From Nocardioides sp. J54 (GTDB taxonomy: Bacteria; Actinomycetota; Actinomycetes; Propionibacteriales; Nocardioidaceae), in assembly GCF_000519005.1 (NCBI RefSeq), contig NZ_JAER01000036.1, positions 1-45,289 of the forward strand: a stretch of 45,289 nt of DNA, given 5' to 3'. The translations under genes were made by a program, and so were the position numbers. Positions 38,554-45,289 of the stretch are shown here, in pieces (within the stretch, counting starts at the first letter, position 1; the number at the start of each line of letters is the position of its first letter). Under the pieces are notes generated by a model, which saw only the letters and a list, made by a program, of their open reading frames with translations, was not told where the DNA came from and ran no database searches.

Positions 38554-39630
38554 ATGACCACCCCGACCTACTGCACCAGCTGCGGGCACGAGCTCGGGGT
38601 CGGGCGGTTCTGCACGAATTGCGGCAGGCCCGTGCCCGGCCGACACCCCGAGGCGGCGCCCGCCCCCGGTGCTCCCCCGGCGCCGGTGACCGAGCGCGCG
38701 CCGGAGCCCCGCGGCCCGGTCGTCCCGCCGCCGGTGAGCCACGTGCCGCCGGCCGCGCGCTACCCCCTGTACGCCGACGACGCGCCGACCCGTACGGCGC
38801 CGACGGTGGCCGCTCGCCCGGTCCCTCCGGGACCGCGCCCGTCCGGTCCGCCGCCGTCCGGTCCGCCGCCGGCCGGTCCACCCCCGTTCGTCGCGCCCGC
38901 CCACGGCGCTCCCGCGCCGCGGCGCTCCACCCCCGGCTGGCTGCCGTGGGTCGCGGCCGTGGTGGTGCTCGCGCTGGTCGCCGGCCTGGGTGGCTGGCTG
39001 CTGCTGGGCGGTGACGACGGCGACGACCGCGCCGACGACCGGGGTGACGCCCGCCGCACTGTCGGCGCGACGGACCCGTCCGCCGGCACCAGCGAGCCGG
39101 CCCAGCCGGACGCCTCCGGCACCGAGGATCCGGCGCCTGCCCCCGACCCCGCTGACGTCGTCGACCTCACCTCGGGCGTCTCGGCCGAGGTGCCGGGCGT
39201 CGCGCCGCCGAGCCGCGACCGGCAGAACCGGCCGGTCCGCTTCCTCCCGCGCAACATGTGGGACGGCGAGGCCCGCACGTCGTGGCGGATGCCCGGTGAC
39301 GGGACAGGAACGACGCTGACCTTCGACCTCGGCCAGGAGGTCGTGCTGACCGAGGTCGGCATGATCAACGGCTACGCGAAAATCGACGGCCCCGACAACT
39401 GGTACCGCGCCAACCGCCGGGTCCGGGCCGTGCAGTGGGAGTTCGACGACGGCACCCGGGTCACCCAGGAGCTCGCCGACGACCGCCGCATGCAGATGGC
39501 CCAGGTCGGGCCCATCGCGACCCGGACGATCCGGATCCACCTCGTCCAGGTCACCGCCCCGGGGCGCGGTGACAACGGGCGCGACTACACCGCGATCAGC
39601 GAGGTCCGCTTCCTCGGCGCACCGGCCTGA
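38554..39630 (+). CDS. zinc-ribbon membrane protein with NADase-type glycan-binding-like domain
   Basis: The 358-residue product begins with a zinc ribbon, CTSCGHELGVGRFCTNCG (about 6-23, four Cys). A long Pro/Ala-rich region follows, then one membrane helix (about 127-148, WLPWVAAVVVLALVAGLGGWLLL is its core), an Asp/Thr/Ser-rich spacer, and an extracellular beta-sandwich. The last has NMWDGEARTSWRM and NGYAKIDGPDNWYRANRRVRAVQW, features of the NADase-type glycan-binding (discoidin-like) family. ATG 38554 is 10 nt after TACGGT; GTG 38542 is an alternative. Function is unknown; binding of wall or surface glycan is inferred. Confidence 0.85.
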   Translation: MTTPTYCTSCGHELGVGRFCTNCGRPVPGRHPEAAPAPGAPPAPVTERAPEPRGPVVPPPVSHVPPAARYPLYADDAPTRTAPTVAARPVPPGPRPSGPPPSGPPPAGPPPFVAPAHGAPAPRRSTPGWLPWVAAVVVLALVAGLGGWLLLGGDDGDDRADDRGDARRTVGATDPSAGTSEPAQPDASGTEDPAPAPDPADVVDLTSGVSAEVPGVAPPSRDRQNRPVRFLPRNMWDGEARTSWRMPGDGTGTTLTFDLGQEVVLTEVGMINGYAKIDGPDNWYRANRRVRAVQWEFDDGTRVTQELADDRRMQMAQVGPIATRTIRIHLVQVTAPGRGDNGRDYTAISEVRFLGAPA

Positions 39631-39642
39631 CCGGCTGCGGCG

Positions 39643-40641
39643 TCAGGCCAGCAGCGAGGCGAGCACCCGCGCGGCCGACTCGGCGTCGCCGCGGTCCACG
39701 TCGAGGTGGGTCACCAGCCGCACGGTGCGGGCGCCGACGGCGCCGACCAGCACCCCCGCCTCGCGGGCCCGGGCCACCAGGCCCGGGGCGTCGGCGCACT
39801 CGAGTGCCACGATGTTGGTGTCGACGGTCGCCGGGTCGACGCCGACGGCCTCGGCCAGCAGCCGGGCGTGGGCGTGGTCGTCGGCCAGCCGGTCGACGTG
39901 GTGGTCCAGGGCGTGCAGACCCGCAGCGGCGAGGATGCCGACCTGGCGCATCCCGGCGCCGAGCCGCTTGCGTCGTACCCGCGCCTCGGCGACCACGTCG
40001 GCCGGGCCGAGCAGCAGCGAGCCGGCCGGGGCGCCGAGGCCCTTGGAGAGGCAGACCGCCATCACGTCCGCCAGCCGGCCGTAGTCGGCGAGCGGGGTGC
40101 CGGTCGCGACGTGGGCGTTCCAGATCCGGGCCCCGTCGACGTGCACGCCGACGCCGTGGTCGTCGGCGAAGCGCCGGACGGCGGCGAGGTCGTCGAGCGG
40201 GACGACGGTGCCGCCGGCGAAGTTGTGCGTGTTCTCGACCGAGATCGCCGTGGTGCGCACGAAGAACGGGCCGAGGTCGGGGGCGAGCAGGTCACTGATC
40301 GCGGCGAGGTCCACCTGCCCACGCGGGTCCGACCACGTGCGCATCGTGAGCCCGGTGACGGCTCCGTGCGCGCCCAGCTCGGCGCGGGCGATGTGCGCCC
40401 GGGCCTCGCAGAGTACCTCCTGCCCGGGACCGACCAGCGCGGCGACCGCGAGCACGTTCGCCAGCGACCCGGTCGGCGTGAAGAGCGCGGCCTCGTGGCC
40501 GAACAGGCCGGCGACCCGCTCCTCGAGCGCACGGACGGTCGGGTCCTCGCCGTAGACGTCGTCGCCCACCTCGGCCGCGGCCATGGCGGCACGCATGGCC
40601 GCGGTCGGCCGGGTGACCGTGTCCGAGCGGAGGTCGATCAC
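39643..40641 (-). CDS. ltaE: low-specificity L-threonine aldolase
   Basis: This PLP enzyme cleaves L-threonine or allo-threonine to glycine and acetaldehyde. The 332-residue fold-type I product begins VIDLRSDTVTRPTAAMRAAM and has EVGDDVYGEDPTVRALE, FTPTGSLANVLAV, VENTHNFAGGTVVPLDDL and VHVDGARIWNAHVATG. The PLP lysine is K200 in CLSKGLGAPAGSLLLG. GTG 40641 overlaps the DAHP synthase stop as GTGA. Whether it acts on threonine or another beta-hydroxy amino acid cannot be decided here. Confidence 0.93.
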   Translation of the reverse strand: MIDLRSDTVTRPTAAMRAAMAAAEVGDDVYGEDPTVRALEERVAGLFGHEAALFTPTGSLANVLAVAALVGPGQEVLCEARAHIARAELGAHGAVTGLTMRTWSDPRGQVDLAAISDLLAPDLGPFFVRTTAISVENTHNFAGGTVVPLDDLAAVRRFADDHGVGVHVDGARIWNAHVATGTPLADYGRLADVMAVCLSKGLGAPAGSLLLGPADVVAEARVRRKRLGAGMRQVGILAAAGLHALDHHVDRLADDHAHARLLAEAVGVDPATVDTNIVALECADAPGLVARAREAGVLVGAVGARTVRLVTHLDVDRGDAESAARVLASLLA

Positions 40642-41975
40642 TTGCGACGCAGGTTCTCGGCGACCTGGAAGGCGAGCTCGAGCGACTGGACGCGGTTGAG
40701 GCGCGGGTCGACCACCGACTCGTAGCGGTGGGCCAGGCCCTGCTCGTCGAGCTCCTCGCCGCCGCCGATGATCTCGGTGACGTCGTCGCCGGTGTTCTCG
40801 ACGAGGATGCCCGCCGGGACCGTGCCGAGCGAGCGGTGGACCTCGAAGAAGCCGATGACCTCGTCGAGCACGTCCTCGAAGCGGCGCGTCTTGTAGCCGT
40901 TGGACGCCTCGAAGGTGTTGCCGTGCATCGCGTCGCAGACCCAGGCCACGTCGACGCCCTCGGCGGTGACCTTCTCGACCAGCGGCGGCAGGCCGTCGCG
41001 GATCTTGCCCGCGCCGAAGCGGGTGATGAAGGTGAGCCGGCCGGGCTCGTTGGTGGGGTTCAGCCGCGCCGCGAGGGCGAGGGCGTCGTCGGCGGTCGCG
41101 GACGGGCCGAGCTTGCACCCGATCGGGTTGCTGATGTGGCTGAAGTACTCCACGTGCGCGCCGTCGAGCTGCCGGGTGCGCTCGCCGATCCAGACCATGT
41201 GGCCGGAGACGTTGTAGGGCTTGTCGGTGCGCGAGTCGATGCGCGTCATCGCGTGCTCGTACTCGAGCAGGAGCGCCTCGTGGGAGGAGTAGAAGTCGAC
41301 CCGGTGGAACTCGTCGGGGTCGGCGCCGATCGCCTTCATGAAGGTCAGCGCGCGGTCGATCTCCGCCGCCATCGCCTCGTAGTGCTGGCCGACGGGGCTG
41401 TTGCGCACGAACTCGGAGTTCCAGGTGTGCACCTGGCGCAGGTCGGCGTAGCCGCCCGTCGTGAACGCGCGCACGAGGTTCAGCGTCGACGCGGACGCGT
41501 GGTAGACGTCGAGCAGGCGCTGCGGGTCGGGGCGCCGGGAGTCCGGGGTGAAGTCGAAGCCGTTGACCGCGTCGCCGCGGTAGGCCGGCAGCGTGACCCC
41601 GTCGCGGGTCTCGGTGTCGGACGAGCGCGGCTTGGCGTACTGGCCGGCGAGGCGGCCGACCTTCACCACCGGCACGGACGCGGCGTAGGTCAGCACGACG
41701 GCCATCTGCAGCAGCACGCGCAGCTTGTTGCGGGTGTTGTCGGCGGTCGCGTCGGCGAAGGTCTCCGCGCAGTCCCCGCCCTGGAGGAGGAAGGCCTCGC
41801 CCCGGCTGGCGGCCGCGATCTTCGCCTTGAGCTCGTCGCACTCGCCCGCAAAGACCAGCGGGGGAAGCGTGCGCAGCCTCTCGACGACGGCCGCGAGGGC
41901 CGCGGGGTCGTCGTAGGAGGGCTGCTGCTTCGCGCCGATGGCGTGCAACTGCTCGAGGGACGGAAGGGTGCTCAC
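40638..41975 (-). CDS. aroG: class II 3-deoxy-7-phosphoheptulonate (DAHP) synthase
   Basis: It joins phosphoenolpyruvate and erythrose 4-phosphate in the first shikimate step. The 445-residue product is the plant/actinobacterial class II type, with LLQGGDCAETF, VGRLAGQYAKPRSSDTE, RGDAVNGFDF, HTWNSEFVRNSPVG, FYSSHEALLLEYEHAMTRID, GHMVWIGERTRQLDGAHVEY, NPIGCKLGPSA and WVCDAMHGNTFEA. GTG 41975 lies 6 nt after TACCCT, so it is probably leaderless. It corresponds to Rv2178c, which follows pknL in M. tuberculosis. Confidence 0.96.
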   Translation of the reverse strand: MSTLPSLEQLHAIGAKQQPSYDDPAALAAVVERLRTLPPLVFAGECDELKAKIAAASRGEAFLLQGGDCAETFADATADNTRNKLRVLLQMAVVLTYAASVPVVKVGRLAGQYAKPRSSDTETRDGVTLPAYRGDAVNGFDFTPDSRRPDPQRLLDVYHASASTLNLVRAFTTGGYADLRQVHTWNSEFVRNSPVGQHYEAMAAEIDRALTFMKAIGADPDEFHRVDFYSSHEALLLEYEHAMTRIDSRTDKPYNVSGHMVWIGERTRQLDGAHVEYFSHISNPIGCKLGPSATADDALALAARLNPTNEPGRLTFITRFGAGKIRDGLPPLVEKVTAEGVDVAWVCDAMHGNTFEASNGYKTRRFEDVLDEVIGFFEVHRSLGTVPAGILVENTGDDVTEIIGGGEELDEQGLAHRYESVVDPRLNRVQSLELAFQVAENLRRK

Positions 41976-41981
41976 CCCCCA

Positions 41982-41987
41982 AGGGTA
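41982..41987 (-). promoter_or_regulatory. -10 of a leaderless aroG promoter
   Basis: Minus-strand TACCCT ends 6 nt before the GTG of the DAHP synthase gene; no SD lies between. Confidence 0.55.
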
Positions 41988-42037
41988 CGGCGCGGGACGC
42001 CCCATCGCCGATCCGGCGCTGACCCGTGGACCGGGCG

Positions 42038-43483
42038 TCAGTCGTCCGGGTCGGCGCCCAGGTGGTCGATGTCGGCGAAGTGGCCGCCCTCGGGCTTGTG
42101 GAGGAACCGGGTCACCGCCCACAGCACGATGCCGATCGCGAGCAGGCCGGCCGCGATCTTGTACTGCACCATGTCGGCCTCCAGGCGGGCCCACGGGCCG
42201 AGCAGGTAGGCGCAGAACACCGCGCCCAGCACCGGTACCACCGTCGGCGCCCGGAAGGCCTCGGGCCGCTCCTCGCGGCGTAGCACCAGGCAGGCGACGT
42301 TGACGATGGTGAACACCGCGAGCAGGAGCAGCGAGGTCGTGCCGGCCAGCGAGGCGACAATGGTCGACTCCGACGCGAGCCGGACATAGGTGATCAGGCC
42401 CAGCGCGAGCAGGGTGGTGAAGGCGATCGCGACGTACGGCGAGCGGCGCCCGCGCAGCACCTTGCCCAGCACCGGCGGCAGCACGCCCTGGCGGGCCATG
42501 CCGTAGACCAGCCGGCTGGCCATCAGCATGTTGATCAGCGCGGTGTTCGCCACGGCGAAGACGGTGAGGAACGGGAAGATGTCGTCGATCGGCAGGTCCG
42601 GCGCACCGATCTTGACCACGTCGATGAGGACGCCGGCCTCGCTGCTGGGCTCGGCGATGTCACCGGCGGGCAGCACCGCGATGACGGCGACCGCCACCAG
42701 CATGTAGATGACGACCGCGATGCCGAGGCCGGTGAGCATCATCCTCGGGAAGATCCGCCGCGGGTCCTTGGTCTCCTCGACCATGTTGACCGAGTCCTCG
42801 AAGCCGACCATCGAGAAGAAGGCGATGGCGGTCGCGATGGTCACCGCCATGAACAGGCCCTTGTCGTCGGGGCTCTCGAAGGCCGTGACCCGCTCCAGGT
42901 CGCCGTCGCCGCGACCGACCACCCAGACGCCGATGCCGATGACGATCGCCAGCGCGAGCATCTCGACGAGCGTCAGCACGACGTTGAACTTCACGCTCTC
43001 GCCGACACCGCGCAGGTTGATCGCCGCGAGCACGACCATGAACAGCAGGGCGACGACGAGCACGAGGCCCGAGGCCGGCTCGTCGTTGCCGAAGCCGATC
43101 AGCAGGTTGGACGCGACCAGCCCCGACGCCGTCGACGCGCTGGTGATGCCGGAGCACACGACCGTGAAGGCGACGAGGAAGGTGATGAAGTGGACACCGA
43201 ACGCCTTGTGGGCGTACAGCGCCGCCCCCGCTGCCTGGGGGTACTTCGTGACCAGCTCGAGGTAGGAGTACGCCGTCAGCGTCGCGATCGCGAACGCCAC
43301 GAGGAACGGCAGCCACGCGATGCCGCCGACCTGTCCGGCGAGGCGCCCGGTGACGGCATAGACCCCGGCACCGAGGATGTCACCGACGATGAAGAGCAGC
43401 AGGAGCCCCGGGCCCAGGACCCGCTTGAGCGACGGCTGGGCGTCGGCCTCGGGGGTCGTTCCCGTCTGCGAGGTGTCGGTCAT
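42038..43483 (-). CDS. APC-superfamily amino-acid permease
   Basis: The 481-residue product has about twelve to fourteen membrane helices. GPGLLLLFIVGDILGAGVYAVTGRLAG near the N-terminus is the substrate-binding first helix break of APC permeases, and FSMVGFEDSVNMVEETKDPRRIFPR is the helix 6 and loop signature. The match is to cationic-amino-acid-type members; the substrate is not determined. ATG 43483 has AAGGA 8 nt upstream; the frame to 43564 is unsupported. It ends 62 bp before aroG begins, on the same strand. Confidence 0.92.
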   Translation of the reverse strand: MTDTSQTGTTPEADAQPSLKRVLGPGLLLLFIVGDILGAGVYAVTGRLAGQVGGIAWLPFLVAFAIATLTAYSYLELVTKYPQAAGAALYAHKAFGVHFITFLVAFTVVCSGITSASTASGLVASNLLIGFGNDEPASGLVLVVALLFMVVLAAINLRGVGESVKFNVVLTLVEMLALAIVIGIGVWVVGRGDGDLERVTAFESPDDKGLFMAVTIATAIAFFSMVGFEDSVNMVEETKDPRRIFPRMMLTGLGIAVVIYMLVAVAVIAVLPAGDIAEPSSEAGVLIDVVKIGAPDLPIDDIFPFLTVFAVANTALINMLMASRLVYGMARQGVLPPVLGKVLRGRRSPYVAIAFTTLLALGLITYVRLASESTIVASLAGTTSLLLLAVFTIVNVACLVLRREERPEAFRAPTVVPVLGAVFCAYLLGPWARLEADMVQYKIAAGLLAIGIVLWAVTRFLHKPEGGHFADIDHLGADPDD

Positions 43484-43529
43484 GGTCGTTCCTTCTCCCG
43501 AGGTGGAAAGTCTCTCGCCCTGCCCTGTC

Positions 43530-44171
43530 TCACCTTGCCGCAGCCGTCGGCGGTTGGGAAGCATGTCCGCCGGGCGGCGGCGTGGCGACCACGCCGAGCC
43601 GGCGCAGCAGGCCCAGCGTCGCCTCGGCGAACGGGTTGTCCGCCGTACGCCGCTCGACCTCGCCCCAGTCGACCTGCTCGCGCACCGCGCGGGCGACCGG
43701 GATGACCGGGGTCAGGTTGCACGCGTGCTCCTCCATCGCGCCGAGCTTGTCGGCCATCAGCACCGTCGCCGGGAGCACCGGCATCTGCACCGACTCGACC
43801 TCGATCACCTCGGCGTCGTCGAAGCGGCTGCGGGAGATCGGCTCGCCGCCGACCCGGAAGATCACGTCGACCATCGCCCCGTCGATGAAGACCTTGAACA
43901 GCCAGTCCTCCGGGGGCTGGACCACCTCGAGGTCCCGCGCGGCCAGCAGGTCCCGGGCGCGGGGCGCGTCCTCCTCGGCGACCATGAAGTCCACGTCGTG
44001 GTCGGGCTCCGGCCCACCACGCGCCCACAGCCCGTAGCTGCCGGCCAGCGCGAAGGGCGTCTCGCCCTCCTTCAGCGTGACCGCGACCAGCTTGAGCGCC
44101 TCGCGCAGCGCGTCCTGCCCGTACGGACCGGCAGGACGCACTGCGCGGGCCGAGGCGTCGTCGTGCACCAT
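43530..44171 (-). CDS. nucleotidyltransferase-fold protein
   Basis: The 213-residue product has FALAGSYGLWARGGPEPDHDVDFMVAEED (in two parts, about 39-67), a Pol-beta-type NTase motif: Gly-Ser, then Asp-x-Asp. A third acidic residue in GAMVDVIFRVGG is plausible. The C-terminal part is helical. Stand-alone NTases of this kind act on RNA, proteins or antibiotics, or pair with HEPN toxins; no HEPN gene is adjacent here. ATG 44171 has AGGTGA 6 nt upstream, and this SD lies in a hairpin. Confidence 0.85.
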   Translation of the reverse strand: MVHDDASARAVRPAGPYGQDALREALKLVAVTLKEGETPFALAGSYGLWARGGPEPDHDVDFMVAEEDAPRARDLLAARDLEVVQPPEDWLFKVFIDGAMVDVIFRVGGEPISRSRFDDAEVIEVESVQMPVLPATVLMADKLGAMEEHACNLTPVIPVARAVREQVDWGEVERRTADNPFAEATLGLLRRLGVVATPPPGGHASQPPTAAAR

Positions 44172-44179
44172 CCGCCATC

Positions 44180-44213
44180 ACCTCGGGGCGGGTGGTACCC
44201 CCGCCCCGGAGGT
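44180..44213. promoter_or_regulatory. strong hairpin over the nucleotidyltransferase SD in a divergent gap
   Basis: GGGGCGGG (44185-44192) and CCCGCCCC (44200-44207) close a 7-nt loop. With one bulge the stem extends through ACCTC/GAGGT to 44180 and 44213. In minus-strand RNA the 3' arm ends in GAGGT, part of the SD of the nucleotidyltransferase gene, so translation may be controlled. As DNA it could also be an operator for both divergent genes. Confidence 0.6.
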
Positions 44214-44258
44214 CCATGCACCCGCTTCCCGAGCCCGTTCCCGGGTACTGGCGGGGCG

Positions 44259-45020
44259 ATGAGGCTGGTCTCGTTCAACATCCTCAACGGCCGCACGCTG
44301 CACGACGACACCGTGGACGTGCGGGTGCTCGCCGACGCCGTCCGGTCCCTCGACCCGGACGTGCTCGCGCTGCAGGAGGTGGACCGCAACCAGCAGCGGT
44401 CGGGCCGCGCCGACCTCACCGCGGTCGCGGCGGAGGCGATGGGGGCGCCGCACCACCGCTTCGTCGCCGCGCTCGCCGGGAGCCCGGGGGCGACCTGGAC
44501 GGCGGCCACCGGGCGGGAGCAGCCGGAGGACGCCGCCTACGGCATCGCCCTGCTGAGCCGGTTCGAGGTCGCCGGCTGGGAGGTGGTCCGGCTGCCGGTG
44601 CTGCCGACGCGGGTGCCGATGCGGTTCCGGGGCCAGCTCGCGCCCACGCTGGTCCGCGACGAGCCGCGGGTGGCGGTCGCAGCGACCGTGCGGGCGCCCG
44701 GCGGCGAGGTCACCGTGGCGACGACCCACCTGTCGTTCGTGCGCTGGTGGAACGGCCGGCAGCTGCGCCACCTGGTCCGCGCCCTCTCCGGGGCGCGTCG
44801 GCCGCTGCTGCTCACCGGCGACCTGAACATGGGCCTCGACCGGGCGGCGGGCGTCAGTGGGCTGCACCCGCTCGCGGCGGCCACGACCTTCCCGGCCGAC
44901 GCGCCGGTCGAGCAGCTCGACCACGTGCTCGCCGACCGGCCGCTCCCCGCGCGCTTCGAGGCGCGGGAGATGGCACTGTCGGACCACCGTGCGCTCGTGG
45001 TCGACGTCGACCACCGCTGA
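44259..45020 (+). CDS. endonuclease/exonuclease/phosphatase (EEP) family hydrolase
   Basis: The 253-residue product has the EEP fold signatures: RLVSFNILNGRTLHDDTVD at the N-terminus, DVLALQEVDRNQQRSG (metal-binding Glu), VTVATTHLSF (catalytic His), LLLTGDLNMGLD (Asp-x-Asn) and LSDHRALVVDV (Asp-His pair) at the end. All catalytic residues are present, so it is a likely metal-dependent phosphodiesterase or nuclease; the substrate is unknown. No signal peptide is seen. ATG 44259. Confidence 0.92.
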   Translation: MRLVSFNILNGRTLHDDTVDVRVLADAVRSLDPDVLALQEVDRNQQRSGRADLTAVAAEAMGAPHHRFVAALAGSPGATWTAATGREQPEDAAYGIALLSRFEVAGWEVVRLPVLPTRVPMRFRGQLAPTLVRDEPRVAVAATVRAPGGEVTVATTHLSFVRWWNGRQLRHLVRALSGARRPLLLTGDLNMGLDRAAGVSGLHPLAAATTFPADAPVEQLDHVLADRPLPARFEAREMALSDHRALVVDVDHR

Positions 45021-45289
45021 GGACGGCCTCATGTAAGGAGCTCCGGCGGTTGATCACCGTCGCGGGTCCCGGGATGGTGAGTGTCCCGGCTGGTCCGGTG
45101 AGTGGCGTCGTGACGGGCTCTGGGGTGTCGGCCTGCGGGTCGGTGGCCCCGTTCGGCTGATTGCCATCGCTGGTCTGGCCACGGATGCCCCGGATGAGGG
45201 AAGTGGACCGGCCCAGCGAGGTCGGGTCCGGTTTCAGCGCATGAGTGGGAGCCGTCGTCAGATCGCTCGCCTGCTCTTGGGACCGTGGC
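45021..45289. other. unassigned right edge
   Basis: No gene is supported in these 269 bp. CCGGGA/TCCCGG arms (45069-45074, 45084-45089) could be a weak terminator of the EEP gene. Short frames such as one starting ATG 45241 (MSGSRRQIARLLLGPW) run off the edge and might begin a mobile-element gene, but nothing is diagnostic. Confidence 0.4.

Overview
The window is high-GC actinobacterial DNA. Most GC-rich third positions, GTG/TTG starts, TANNNT promoters with leaderless genes, and a division cluster with DivIVA and SepF but no FtsA or MinCD all fit this. Gene content and order suggest Nocardioides or a close relative (inference). The order follows the Mycobacterium tuberculosis block from wag31 to aroG, with different genes inserted.

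Region 1 (1-20233, nearly all minus strand) is a full dcw cluster. In transcription order it reads mraZ, a 55-residue membrane protein, rsmH, ftsL, ftsI, murE, murF, mraY, murD, ftsW, murG, murC, ftsQ, ftsZ, pgeF, yggS, sepF, yggT, divIVA, then a truncated Lys/Ala/Pro-rich gene. Most junctions are 4-base NTGA overlaps. ftsW is the exception and has no normal start codon. Between sepF and yggT lie 738 bp of repeats, and yggT appears to have its own leaderless promoter.

Region 2 (20234-25192) is the divergent control region and a moxR-DUF58-transglutaminase operon on the plus strand. The mraZ promoter carries five GTGG boxes at an exact 10-bp period, the pattern of a MraZ operator. A second such array lies just downstream of mraZ.

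Region 3 (25193-25752) has no gene. It holds two head-to-head arrays of a 22-bp unit (5 forward, 10 reverse) and a third copy of the roughly 145-bp structured repeat also found twice between sepF and yggT.

Region 4 (25753-32176) has a DUF3040 gene, a dinB operon (HEPN-like protein, methyltransferase, Pol IV) under a perfect LexA box, a membrane protein, a YbaK-type deacylase, an FAD oxidoreductase and metF. Region 5 (32252-45020) has a polyprenyl diphosphate synthase, a secreted or anchored RNase with its barstar-like inhibitor, the Rv2175c/pknL pair, a DMT transporter, an SRPBCC protein, a zinc-ribbon membrane protein, threonine aldolase, class II DAHP synthase, an amino-acid permease, a nucleotidyltransferase and an EEP-family hydrolase. 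The last 269 bp hold no gene I can support.

The strongest candidates for something undescribed are the 22-bp inverted array, the structured 145-bp repeat family, and the extra MraZ-like box array.
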